A stretch of DNA of 64,000 nucleotides. Origin: Aphanomyces cochlioides (lineage: Eukaryota > Oomycota > Saprolegniomycetes > Saprolegniales > Verrucalvaceae). The notes below the pieces were generated by a model that searched no databases, was not told the origin of the DNA, and was given only the letters and a program-made list of their open reading frames with translations. The DNA lies in assembly GCA_019828595.1 (NCBI GenBank), contig JAHQRK010000012.1:1798001-1862000 (forward strand), in the 5' to 3' direction. Each line of letters starts with the position of its first letter. Within the stretch, counting starts at the first letter, position 1. The position numbers and the translations under genes were made by a program. Below are positions 1-10,395 of this stretch, in pieces.

Positions 1-340
1 AAACACCACGAACGCTAAAACACAAATGAGCCTCAAAGCATGAGTGCAAATCGTACCAGCGCTCATATCCCAGCTCTCCACGAGTGGAAAGTGCATATCG
101 AGGTCCCACGCCGGATTGATCGATTTCTTCACGACATGGGTCACGCCAACTTCCTTGCCGTCATACAGGACCTATATCGCAACATGAGACTTCCAGCTTC
201 AACCATCTCTTGCATCTTACCCTTACGAATGTGTCCATGGAGTTTTCCAGCTCTGGGGCGCCCACATTCTCGCCATGGAGTACCGTAAGTCGCATGGTGA
301 TCGGCAACGGACACTTTAATTTGTGCTTGGATCGAGGCAT
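1..340 (-). CDS. C2-domain protein, N-terminal part (cut by window edge)
   Basis: Minus-strand gene starting at 340 and running off the left edge. Three exons can be joined in frame: 227-340, 57-171 and 1-14, with GT-AG introns of 55 bp (172-226) and 42 bp (15-56). The joined protein shows a C2-type beta-sandwich: an opening strand MRLTVLHGENVG, then VLYDGKEVGVTHVVKKS followed by INPAWDLDMHFPL, the usual 'target-strand plus NPxWdexFhF' turn of C2 domains. C2 domains bind membranes, often through calcium; the aspartate-rich loops lie mostly beyond the window, so calcium binding cannot be judged. The gene is divergent from the lectin gene at 430, with only 89 bp between the two start codons. 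A later start (MRLT) is possible. What follows the C2 domain is unknown. Confidence 0.7.
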
Positions 341-429
341 TACTGTTATCCGGATAACTCAAATTTTATCCGATTTTCTATGCAACCGGATCCGGATATG
401 CCACATTTGAGATCTTGAAAAGTTGCCAC
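341..429. promoter_or_regulatory. Divergent promoter with two ATCCGGAT palindromes
   Basis: This 89-bp gap separates the start codons of the C2 gene (minus) and the lectin gene (plus), so it must hold both promoters. It contains TTATCCGGATAA at 346-357 and ATCCGGAT at 390-397. The same 8-bp palindrome recurs in four other intergenic promoters of this window. That it is a binding site is inferred. Confidence 0.5.
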
Positions 430-2074
430 ATGTGGCGAGTGGTTGGAACGGCGGCGATTCTTGCGTGCGTACGAGCAGGTAGAGCCTCTCGAGCCCGAGG
501 AAACCTATGACGGTCTTATTGCATAGTGTTCTTTTATTCAGATTTCAACGAAACGCTGGGTTTGACGCTGAATGGCAACGCTGCGACGTCCAACTGCATC
601 TTCAAACCGATCGTACGTCGTCTGTAGGGGGTTGTAGCTGTCATATCATACCTGGTATAGAACGAATACAGCGACGATCATGGAGAAGATGACAAGCTAG
701 AAGCGCAGTTGGATGTGGTCCAGGTATGTCGTCAACGATGACAGAGGGGTGATGGTTTCTCGGGTTTTGTAGACGCATTCAGTGAATTATGTCTCGCTTG
801 AAACGACCGACACATCGGTCCCATCTACAACAAGTCGAATTGTGAAGGAGACCGCCATGTTTAGCCATCGCGATACATACAATGTGTCGGTCCAAACGGA
901 ATGCCCCGTGCGACTTCGGTACGAAGATAACATGTAGCACTCATGAATATAGCCTTGGCAGGTTGACAGCTTCGCAGCCCCACCAAGCATCCTCTGTTTG
1001 GTACAACGACCAACTGAATGTTCTTGACGGCTTTGAGACTCGGTTCACTTTTCAGGTGTCTCTGCCCTCCCTCTCTCAATCATTTACTATCAATTGTAGA
1101 TTTCGGACCATTCCCGACGATGCTACGACGTCAAAGATCAAAACTTTGGGCTGCGAGCTTATCAAGTACGTCTGAAGACTCCTTCGTCCTGGCTTTGATG
1201 CGATATAGTCATGCTTTGTCCATGGTGGAGATGGTTTTGCGTTTGTTATTCAAGGACATCCAAACACTCTGTTGGCACTTGGCTCGGACGGACAGGGATT
1301 AGGCTGGGATGGCATTACCAACTCAATCGCAGTTGTCTTCGATACATGGCCGCATTCAGAGCCATCTAGCTTGCTGATTGATCGCGTCAGGTAGCTGTGC
1401 ATAATAGTCTTGTGGTGATCTTCTTGTAGCATTCAACTGGCAGGGAGTCCGCGTAAGCTCTTGTCCATACCAATGCCAGTCGACATTGCGGATGGCACCA
1501 TTCACATCGTCAAAGTTCGTTACTACAATTCGCTCCCGTTGCAATACCTTGCAGCATTTTCAGCGACGGAAAATATTATGGATCTCCTCAAGGACATGGG
1601 CGAAGAGAGGCACATGGGCTGCTTGGTTGTCTTCATGGACGATGGCATCACCCAAGACTCACCCGTCTTAGCCGTTCCTTTGAATTTGGCAGCGACTTTG
1701 CAATTGCCAGAGGATAAGGCATACATCGTAAGGAGTGCAAACGTGAAACTGATTGACTTAGCATGTCGTCGACTAGGGCTTTACATCAGCGACTGGAAAT
1801 GCATGGGAGAAACATGATATCTTGGCTTGGTATTACTGCGCTCAGGTACACAAGATATGCTTGCATCCATTGATTTGTCTTTATGTAGCCACCATGTCTG
1901 GATGTAAATGGCAACACAGTGGCGCTCGAGTTCGACTACAGCTCGCAGAGCATTCTGAACCCAATGGCCTCCTACGGCACGTCGTTGTATCCTCAATTGA
2001 TCTTTCCAGACACAAATCCATGGGGCTACCCGCAGGAATACTTCGCTCCTGGTGTACCAACTGGCGTCTCATGA
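430..2074 (+). CDS. Secreted L-type (legume-like) lectin-domain protein
   Basis: Ten exons join in one frame to 407 aa: 430-478, 542-612, 661-723, 773-918, 962-1055, 1100-1165, 1209-1390, 1430-1727, 1777-1845 and 1889-2074, with introns of 39-63 bp. The start was chosen because MWRVVGTAAILACVRA is a good signal peptide. The mature protein opens with a lectin-type strand (DFNETLGLTLNGNAA), then an acidic, Ser/Thr-rich insert, then the core in family order: RLRLT, VLDGFETRFTFQ, GDGFAFVIQ, SLLIDRVSIQ, HIVKVRYYN, SPVLAVPLNLAATLQL, and GFTSATGNAWEKHDILAWYY near the end. L-type lectins bind glycans; an extracellular protein could bind host or self cell-wall sugars. No transmembrane helix follows, so it is probably secreted. 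The long insert between the first and second lectin strands is odd. The carbohydrate-binding residues were not checked against a structure. Confidence 0.85.
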
Positions 2075-2119
2075 ATTACAGATCGTCGATTTCAATGAGT
2101 TTGATACATTAAGTGCCGA

Positions 2120-2915
2120 CTAAATGACAACAGCAATAGCTACAATCAGTGCCCACATTGATAGCTGGACTTGGTATGAGCCACATGGATATAAGCGGTC
2201 CCAATCGTAGCGTGGGCACATGAAATCATTTAGGCTGCATCCCCATGTGCCGCAAACTCCCAAGATCGAGCAGAGCATCCGAGCTGCAACGGTAATCGTG
2301 ACGAGTATAGCCTGGAGATTTAGCTATGTACCTGAATTTTGCCGACAAAAGTCTTGCGTGATGTAGCTGTCTGAGGAGAGCTCCGTGCACGTGCAATGCG
2401 ACTGGCTCATGGCACTCTGGTGCATCACATCGCTCTGCATGCATGCGTCGCTACACATGACTACCTGCATGTCTGATTGCAGCACTGGACCAAAGCTGCC
2501 AGCTAAGCGTAGCTTTAAGTACTCGATGCTGGCTTCACACAAAGATGACTGAACAAAAATATCTTTGCCTAAACGACAACGGTGTACTTCGATAATCAAA
2601 AGTAGAGCTGCATACCTTCTCCAGCTAGATATTCTTGGTAGAGTGACAGATCGCATGTGCTTGAAGCTGTTTGCGTTCCATCTTCAGTCGCTAGCTGTCG
2701 TGCAACGTGGCCATCTTCAATCCATGGCGACGTTTGAGAATCTGAAGACGAAATTCCAAGCTCTTTGACGAGCTGGCCATGGTCAAGGGCTTCGACCTCG
2801 ACAGCCAAAGCAATGCTCATGCAAATCCCTACATATTTACAGATAATTCACGGCGGATCATCATCTCCAGAGCTTTACCTACGATCCACGAGACCCGCTT
2901 GGATAGCAGATCCAT
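2120..2915 (-). CDS. Elicitin-like cysteine-rich protein with C-terminal membrane helix
   Basis: Four exons (2879-2915, 2616-2828, 2332-2568, 2120-2283) join in frame to 216 aa; introns are 47-50 bp. The start MDLLSKRVSWIVGIC leads into a hydrophobic signal sequence. After a Ser/Thr-rich stretch comes a six-cysteine block whose spacing is like elicitins: Cys, 22 residues, Cys, 27 residues, Cys-SDA-Cys, then a Cys-x-Cys pair and a final FCRQNS. Elicitins are oomycete sterol-binding secreted proteins. Differences from the canonical pattern are three rather than four residues between Cys 3 and 4 and an extra Cys at CTC. A second cysteine cluster follows, and the protein ends in a short hydrophobic helix (MWALIVAIAVVI) that could anchor it. 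The elicitin assignment rests on cysteine spacing alone and is tentative; the gene model itself is firmer. Confidence 0.6.
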
Positions 2916-3065
2916 CACAACATGAAACGGCCAATCGGCTTATCCGGATGAATAAGAATTATCCGGATGACCAGGCAACCAATTAAAAATGCCCAAGCAT
3001 CACATTCAGGGTCCTGAAGCTCAACGGCAGCGTCACAACCGCTCTTAGAGGAGAAAGTGGACGAA
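2916..3065. promoter_or_regulatory. Divergent promoter with two ATCCGGAT palindromes
   Basis: This gap of 150 bp lies between the start of the elicitin-like gene (minus) and that of the ubiquitin protease gene (plus). ATCCGGAT occurs at 2942-2949 and 2961-2968, two copies 19 bp apart. Confidence 0.5.
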
Positions 3066-5273
3066 ATGGAGTCGCCAGTGAGCCAGAAAGGAGAGAAAGA
3101 TGGATTTGTTGAGCCCAGCAAGGAGTGTCGCCATGTTACGGCGGCGATTGATCTGTCCAAGTTTCGAAAGAGATTGAAACAAGGAGGTCTCCATCATTGC
3201 GAGGTAGAGCATTGTACAGAGTTGAAAGCTCATGGAGGAATCACAATGCTAGACATGCGAGAAGAAAGGTCCGAAGAAAACAAAGTCCAAATCGTCCAAG
3301 ATGCTGAACGACATGGAAAAAATCAAGGAGTTTGCGGTCTGCGTCGCGTGCGGATTCGTAGGATGCCTAGGACTGAACCATTGCACCGACCATCTCACGT
3401 ACTGCTCGACATGGTGACTGATGAGGCTATGTGGTTGTTTGATGTAGCCAGAAGACTAAGCACTTCTGCTACTTTAACATGGACACCAAGCAAATCTGGT
3501 AGGTCAAACACTCAGTGCAGAAGTCTCAAGATTGTGCAGGTGCACCAAGTGCGAATGCATCGTTCCAGGTCGAAGCGACCGAGCGCAGCAAGCTATCAAG
3601 GTTGTTGTGCATGCATTTGACGAGATTGTAATTGGCAAAAGCGGTCGTTTGCTTCGTGCCAAGGGCGATGACAAAACGGATTCCGAGGCGAAAGACGAAA
3701 CGAGTGAGAGCAGCAGCAGCAACCTCGAAGTGTCTCCGGCAAAGCAAAAGAAAGAGCGATTCTCATGGAAAGTCAGCTTCCGAAAGCAAAGCGACCAGCC
3801 GAAAGAGGATGATGAGAATGGCGTGGATCTCATTCCAGGTAGACTTGCAGCACCACCAGTTGTGGTCTCATGACTGCGTAGGCCTGGCTAATTTAGGCAA
3901 CACGTGTTACTTTAACTCGACGATTCAATCCCTCAAGAGTGTCTTTCTTCCCATGCTCGCCAACCAGAGTCTACGGCTAGACGCCACGGAGACTCCCATC
4001 ACTGAATCGCTCTTGTACGTGCCGTGAATCCATCGAGAGGCCGAGCTCATTCCTTCGAGTAGGGCATTCTTCCAGACCGACGTCAAGCATATTAAGCAAG
4101 TCAAAGGAAAGAGCGTCTACAGCCCTGTCACTCTGCTCATGGCAGTCCGTGAACAATGCCGACAATTTCGCAATCGAGCCCAGCAAGATGCGTATGAGCT
4201 TTTCCTCGGCATGATTTGGGCGATAGATGACGAACACATCAAAGCCAACAAAGCACAACAACAACCTCCAGCTTTGTCACCTTCCGCATCGTCAACCCCA
4301 ACGTCGCCTCCAAAGTCTCCTGTCATGCAACAGATATTCGTCAAAGACGAGAAGAACCAGACGACCACCGTCATGGTACGTGGCTCGACGCACTCTCTAT
4401 CTCAATTCCTGGGCTGCAGGTGCCAGCAAACAGTTCTGTCGAAGACATCCAACGTCTCGTTGCCAAGAAGCTCCAGATTGACGACGAAGAGCTGCTCTTG
4501 ACGGGTGGCAAGCCAACGACTCCATCGTCGTCGACATCATCGTCTAGTTTTGTCTGTCGGGCATTTCTTGGATGTCTGGTCAAGTAAGCCCTTGACGTCT
4601 TTCATGCAAGCGACTTGTTCTTAGCTCGGTGGTGTGCCACACTTGCAAAACAACCTCGAAAGCGTATGACGACTGCATCAGCGTCAGTTTGTCCATTCCA
4701 AACGTGCGCAAGTTCTTTCTTTCTCCCCTGAGTCAATCTGTGATAGGAAATCCCCGACTGCTCCCTTGAAGACTGCCTCGATGCATTCACGACACCGACC
4801 AATATCTCAGAAGCATTGGGCTCTGGTTACAACTGCGACAAATGCAATGCTGGCCGAGGGAGTGAACCACCCAAGCTCTCCACCGCTACAGTTCACATGC
4901 AGTTCTATGGACTTGCTCCTTTTCTTGTCCTGCATCTCAAGGTAATCAAGCCTGCTCATGGCCATCTGTAAACTCGCTTTAGAGACTGACCAAAGCTAGA
5001 AAGATCAGCCGACATGTATCTTTTAGCTTGGACTTGGATGTGTCGCCTTATGTAGCCATGGACACCTACGGTCCCCATCTTCCAACGACGTACTCCTTGC
5101 AAGCCGTGATCGTACACTCCGGAGGTCGATTCGGAGGGCATTACGTCGCCTACGTCAAACATGGCTCCGACTGGTTTCACACGAGCGACACCAGCGTCCA
5201 CCGCGTCTCCAAGGACGTCGTCTTGGCGGCTGAAGCATATATGCTCTTCTATGCGAGGCAGAACGAGAAGTAA
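3066..5273 (+). CDS. Ubiquitin-specific protease with zf-UBP domain and ubiquitin-like insert
   Basis: Ten exons join to 607 aa: 3066-3203, 3253-3413, 3448-3498, 3540-3838, 3882-4014, 4063-4375, 4420-4583, 4625-4703, 4747-4941 and 4983-5273, with introns of 34-49 bp. The protein removes ubiquitin from proteins. Near the N-terminus is a zf-UBP zinc finger (CRHV, HHCE, CVACGFVGC, HCTDH). The catalytic Cys box is GLANLGNTCYFNSTIQ, followed by the QDAYELF block, a zinc ribbon-like pair (VVCHTC and CDKC), and the His box GGHYVAYVK with the DTSVHRV strand. Both catalytic Cys and His are present. Overall order resembles USP16/USP45. Between the QDAYELF block and the rest lies MQQIFVKDEKNQTT... VEDIQRLVAKKLQI... 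LLLTGGKP, which looks like an embedded ubiquitin fold. The start is the first ATG in the open frame, just before the zinc finger. Confidence 0.9.
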
Positions 5274-5315
5274 AATATATATTAGACACTCTTGTGCAAC
5301 TTGGGCTCTCTCATC

Positions 5316-6360
5316 TTAAGCAGTGGCCTTCTTGTTGACTAGTGGTACGTACGCCAAGAGCTTGTTGGCAGTATCGGTAAGCGCAGTGTACGTGGAGTTG
5401 GACAAGCTGTACGCAGTGTCAACAGCCGCTGAGGTCGCTTGGCTCACTTTAGCTTGAGCAGAGCTCACTGTGCCTTTGACAGTTGTCGTGGTCGCAGAAA
5501 GGGTTTGGCTCACTTTGTTGTACGCGCCATTCTTGGTGGACACCAAATAATCTTGCGAGGCAATCAAAGTCTTCAACAAATAATCAACGTTCTCATCGAC
5601 TTTCGAGTCGGCAGTCGACAAAGCTGGCACAAGCGACTTGTCCACATCATTCAATGTAGCAACCTTGGGCGCCAGTCGCTTCAACACAAATTCCAATGTG
5701 GCCTCGCCATATCGAGCTATAAATGCAATACCGCTAAAACTTGTCGTGTACGCGTAAACTTCCTTTGTCTTGTTGTAGTAAAAAGACGGATGGAGGTACC
5801 ACAGCGTCGTATTATCGGTGTGGGTGCTCAACGAGCGGGGCACGGACGCATGAGTTTCGTTCGTCGCTTTTGAAGAACCAGCGTTCGATGGTCCTTTCTT
5901 GCTGGTTTCAGCAGACGTGAACGAGCCCGACAAAGTAATTCCACCACTCGCGTTGTCAAATTTGAAAAATCGCTTGTCCGCTTTTCCTTCAATAAGCTCT
6001 TCCAGAATCGTCTTGGTCGAGGCAATCGCCTTTTCCTCTCCTTCCTTGAGAATGTCAATCACGACCGACTGCTTTTGATCCACATTCGCCAACTCACTAC
6101 TCCACGGTCAATCATATATATCCACACAGCGCATATTACAAGTTGAGAACCTCGTTCAAGTTTCCTTTTTCGGCTTCAACGGTGTTCGTTTGTTGGAACG
6201 CCTTGCCAATGGCAACACGCACCACCACCTTCAAACCTTTCAAGCCGCCTTCATCCAGCTTGATATCTTTCACACGAAGCACTACATCATCGAGGTTAGG
6301 CATTCTTTCCGTGGCTTCAAAGCGCGGCGTACCTGTAATCTTGACGGTGCCGGCGACCAT
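5316..6360 (-). CDS. C2-like domain protein with perilipin-like helical C-terminus (tentative)
   Basis: Two exons (6140-6360 and 5316-6096) flank a 43-bp GT-AG intron and join in frame to 333 aa. The start is the first ATG in frame (MVAGTVKITGTPRFEAT); the second exon has no internal Met, which supports the join. The N-terminal third looks like a C2-type beta sandwich (LKVVVRVAIGKAFQQT, then LNEVLNFELANVDQ, then SVVIDILKEG). The C-terminal half is Ala/Ser/Thr-rich and helical, with repeats such as KGTVSSAQAKVSQATSAAVD, reminiscent of perilipins and other lipid-droplet or amphipathic-helix proteins. I do not recognise the family with certainty; the perilipin comparison rests on composition and the segment YAYTTSFSGIAFIARYGEA. 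It converges on the protease gene, whose stop is 42 bp away. Confidence 0.65.
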
Positions 6361-6521
6361 TTCTCTCTCAACGTCGAAAAACCAAACTGCGTTCCGTGGC
6401 GAATCTTGGCACCACTTCAACTCATTCGATTTCTCTCGTCTTCAGTATGTGGTATACAAACTTCAAGCTTAATCCAACGGCCTGTCGCTAGCAGAAAGAA
6501 CACACTGCTTCGTCATCGAGT

Positions 6522-6542
6522 GAACTGGGTAATTCCCAGTTC
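6522..6542. repeat. Short inverted repeat GAACTGGG...CCCAGTTC
   Basis: Perfect 8-bp arms with a 5-bp loop (taatt). CCCAGTT and AACTGGG recur within the next 100 bp. It lies upstream of the C2-like gene. Confidence 0.5.
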
Positions 6543-8972
6543 ATAACGGGAGAAACTGGGACAAATCTTGGCTTTTTCCATGGGATCTCACAAATGCCCA
6601 TGGTTTTGCCCAGTTGGATCACACATGGGCTTTTGGGATTTATCTTGTTGAAGCCGATGACATATTTGATTGGTCGAAATTCTATCCAATCAAATGTGGT
6701 TCTATTAAATGTGGAACAAGAAAGATCCAAAATATCATGCACTTTATCCAATCGCGATACGTGCCGTGGAATTCGAACGATTGACTCCTGATCCCGAGAA
6801 TGGATGGACCTCCACTGTGTTGTCGCCCTCGACCTGTCCAAAGGTGGTCCTGACTAGATGGAGGTCTGACTAGAGCTGGAGCGGTGCTTGAGAATTCTGA
6901 CCGACCCGCTTCGACGTCACGACTTGCTTCAAGTAGGAGAAATGTGTGTATGATGACAGGAGTGGCTGTTGTGAATATCCTTACGATACTGCGTCCCTAA
7001 CTTGATATTGGACATGATTTCTTCTTCGTTCCATCACGCACAACTCCTGGAAGGATTGAGTGGACGCTGACAAGCTACTGCACTCCTTGAGATCTGGTCC
7101 GGTGGTGGTCCTGGCGGAGATCGAATTGTTGAGATGTCATGGAACCAAAGGACAAAGAGATGGGTGGGGCGATATAAACGCAACAAGATTGATCGACAGA
7201 ATGAACGAGAGCGTGAATCGACAGGACAGTCCAAGAGGTTCCGTGGATTGATGGTAGAGAAACCACGTCGGACAGTGCGATAACTGTCATTTTCACTCAG
7301 AGCTCCAGCACTAAGTGAATCTGAAGACGTTGAGGCAGGACAGAATATGCGACTTCAGAGACTCTCTCATTCGAACGTGCTTTGACCCCCAAGTGAGTTG
7401 AGGAAGCACTGAGAGCCGCGACACTACTGCTGGGCTTGATTCGCCACACATCTTTGTGCTGCTTGAACTCTCAAAAGCGAACTTGACAGTGCAAGAAAGT
7501 CTCATGTTTTTGGCCTTTTAGGATTTCCGACTCAAAAAGAGAGAAGACATGTCTTAATTGTCTCCGTTCCTGCCTCAATACTACAGCACTCGCAAGAGGG
7601 AGGCTCGTACGATGCAGACACAGAGAACGTGATTCCCCGGCAGCACGTTTGAAAGGATCCGGAGAGTTTTGCGAGGCAATCCAGAGAAACGACGGTTCCT
7701 GTATTGCATTGTGCTGACGAAACGTTGTGGCATTTCACATGCCGTAGAGATAAAGCGACGATCTGTTGACGCTACACGGAGAAAGGTGGGAAAAGTGCTT
7801 TTCTATGCTGCCCTGAATGGGTGACGATTCTCACATCGTCGACGAAACAAAATACCACCATCGTGTTGAATCCTTGAATTTTTCTCGCTTCTGCAATGCA
7901 TGTCTTTCCTGTTGCTTAAACAAGGTAGCCTCTTGCATTCCCAACTGCGTCAAGTCTCCTCATCACGAGACGACGCCTCTCTTTGCCCCTTGGATATCAT
8001 CGCTCATGGAAGTGCATGTCAACCAACTCTTCAGCTGTTTCAGAATAATAATAAGTCAAAATAGCTCAGGGCTAATTCGCATGGAGTATACGTTGTGGCC
8101 ATATTGTTGGGTCGAAGAGTGGACGGATTGCCGCACTTGCGAGGACTGTTCCACGTCATTGAGTCAAGAATATGATATCATCGGAACAAGTCGACGGCGG
8201 CTGTCTGCGGCGAAAGTCTCTCTCTCATTTACCGGAGAACATCCTATGTCGTGACTACGAATGGCGTCCCACCGAATCTCAAGGTGATGGCACAACCCAA
8301 CCACCGCATGGCCTTTGCGTCCTGCTCAGAGCAGTGAAGGCAATCGATATCTCATTTCCAACTTCAAGATGGCGATCCCACACTCTTCATCGTGTGGAGG
8401 TGTCGCCTCTCGCTACTATTAGTACATACAGCGCTTACTACATGACGGGGCATCTTAGAATTTGTAATCCATTCACGGTGGTGAATCAATCACTGTAACA
8501 CGAAACCGTACCTGTCGAGGCACACAGGGGTGCCCACATGGTGTTGATGAAACCATCTTGGGCCGTTTAGTCAACGTGGTTCGTTCATCCGCAACACGAT
8601 GATCGCTGGGCTGACGGACAGCCGTGTCAATCGACATTCATGGAGCTCCAGCTATGACGCAGCAGTCGTGGCGACCGAGGTGGTTGTGGCTGGCGTGCGA
8701 CTTTGTCGTGCATATCAAGAGGTACACACACATCGAGACCATAGAAGAGTTGAGTCAACAAACCCTTGCCTGCCTCGTCGAGTCTCCTTGTTGCACACGC
8801 GGCATGGCGGCTCATACTGCAATTTTGCACCTAAACAAAGCTGCGTGACTATTTCACGGACCAATCAGAGCTCGATTTTTGATATCTAGTGATTTGATTG
8901 GCGGTTGTACCAATCTAAGCCAGGATTCGCGACGCTGATTGGTTCAAAGTGGAATGAGTGGCATGCGTCGCC
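6543..8972. other. Gene-poor region, possibly decayed coding sequence
   Basis: No confident gene was found in these 2.4 kb. Reading frames are short and codon use wanders. Weak protein-like traces occur between about 7.8 and 8.6 kb on the plus strand, in different frames: WTDCRTCEDCS near 8120, SSSCGGVASR near 8385 and TRNRTCRGTQGC near 8497. Together they faintly recall thrombospondin type 1 repeats (W..C, CGG, R.RTC). A cysteine-rich minus-strand frame lies at 7532-7738. These may be remnants of an extracellular protein gene, or chance. Confidence 0.3.
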
Positions 8973-9698
8973 ATGCGTCATGGTCGCAGTTCCCGATGGG
9001 CACGTCAAAGGCATGGGAAGAACATTTTGCAATCTCGGATGAATCTGTCTCCTCAGCATCACAAGCACCGCGCCCCAAAGAAGTTGCTGCTCCCAGGAAA
9101 CAATCAAGCGATGGCATCCAAGAAGAAACTCAACGCGACCGCCACGCACAGCTTTTCCAAACACATTACGATCGATATCTTACGCCCGCATTTCGACAAA
9201 CCACTCGCGGAAGTCGCGAAATTGTTTGGCATTTGCACCACACTGATGAAAAAAGTATGCCGTCGCGTCGGTATTCCACGTTGGCCACACCGACACATTC
9301 GATCGCTCCGAAAAAGCATCCTGTCGATGGAAACCGCCAGCAGCATGTTTGATGGAGTCGACCGCACTGCGTACGATGTTCAAATTCGAAAACAACAAAA
9401 GCGTCTCGCAATGCTCTTGTACAACCCAAATGCAATTGACCTGGACGATGATGAAGCAGACGACAATGAATCCACCGAGTCGAATTCGCATCCAACGTCA
9501 AGCCCAGTGCATGCCTCTCCAGTCCTTGCATCACCAGTCATCAACGGACTCAACCACAGCAGTCGCAGCCTCTTTCCTTCACCAGATCCACCGCCGCTCA
9601 TGCTCGACTCTGCACATCTCAACCGCGCATTTTCACAAATACAGCCAACGACGCATCAACTGCCGAGATTACCATCAATATCGTCATGGTACTGCTAG
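8973..9698 (+). CDS. RWP-RK domain transcription factor
   Basis: A single open frame whose central part is an RWP-RK DNA-binding domain: ITIDILRPHFDKPLAEVAK, LFGICTTLMKKVCRRVGI, then the signature PRWPHRHIRSLRK. RWP-RK proteins are nuclear transcription factors known from plants, green algae, amoebae and oomycetes. The domain is preceded by a basic stretch (KHRAPKK, ASKKKL) and followed by an acidic, Ser/Pro-rich tail with no recognised domain. The start given is the first ATG in frame; 9039 (MNLSPQHHKHR) or 9114 (MASKKKL) would also keep the whole domain. No intron is needed. The protein is short, about 220-240 aa, with none of the PB1 or GAF domains of plant NIN-like proteins. Target genes are unknown. 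Confidence 0.85.
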   Translation: MRHGRSSRWARQRHGKNILQSRMNLSPQHHKHRAPKKLLLPGNNQAMASKKKLNATATHSFSKHITIDILRPHFDKPLAEVAKLFGICTTLMKKVCRRVGIPRWPHRHIRSLRKSILSMETASSMFDGVDRTAYDVQIRKQQKRLAMLLYNPNAIDLDDDEADDNESTESNSHPTSSPVHASPVLASPVINGLNHSSRSLFPSPDPPPLMLDSAHLNRAFSQIQPTTHQLPRLPSISSWYC

Positions 9699-10395
9699 CC
9701 TCATGTTAACAATAGGAAATGGTATTTTTATTCACTCTGATGCATCGTTTGATCGACACCGCATCCATGCGACGAACATTGCTCCTCGCTGCATGCGCGT
9801 TCGTGCGCTAGAAAATGGTGTGTCCCATTTCCAAGGATGGATACAGTGAGTTTCAATAAACAACTTATCCACGAAGAGCTCCTCTCTGCGCAAGGATTGC
9901 CTTGAGGAGCGCAGAGTAGCCACAAACTTTCTCCAAACATGTCATCATCTCTTACTTCAACGTCGTTGTGCTGCTTCTTGCGGTCGTATGCGTCTTAGAA
10001 GCCTGTCGCTTGCAAAAATTGACGATTCCGACCGTCGACCGATCGTAACGACAACCAAATTCAACAAGGCACGGTCAGACACACGCTTGACTCCAGGAAA
10101 TCCCGCGTGAAGCCGTGATCTATTTTGAGTTCGTCCATGTCGCTTGACGTGACAGAGTTGTCGTGCTTGGGTGATGTCTCCTCACACAAGTGTTTTCAAA
10201 CTAATATTTGATTGGCTGAAATTACATCTAAAAATGAATTTTGATTGATTAAAATTTGACCTTAATTTCATTAGGAAAATGCCTAACGTTAATTCATCCG
10301 GCATTTTTGTATACCAAAATCAAGTCAATGACGAATTCCCAATCCTATCGTTGGTTCAGTCGCCATCGCCGAAATCGAACCGAAGACAGAAAGCA
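9699..10395. other. Intergenic region with an AATAAA and a hairpin
   Basis: AT-rich toward the right end. AATAAA occurs near 9855. A stem with 7-bp and 5-bp paired blocks (CTCTGCG, CAAGG, loop ATTG, CCTTG, five-base bulge, CGCAGAG) spans 9884-9916. A short frame near 9955-10050 could encode a hydrophobic helix (VVVLLLAVVCVL), but no start or complete gene was found. CCAAT-type boxes (attggctg near 10215) precede the importin gene. Confidence 0.4.

Noticed and set aside
10279..10395. Extension of the importin-like gene to an earlier ATG
   Set aside because: The added residues have no importin likeness and the IBB-type region begins just after the 10396 start.
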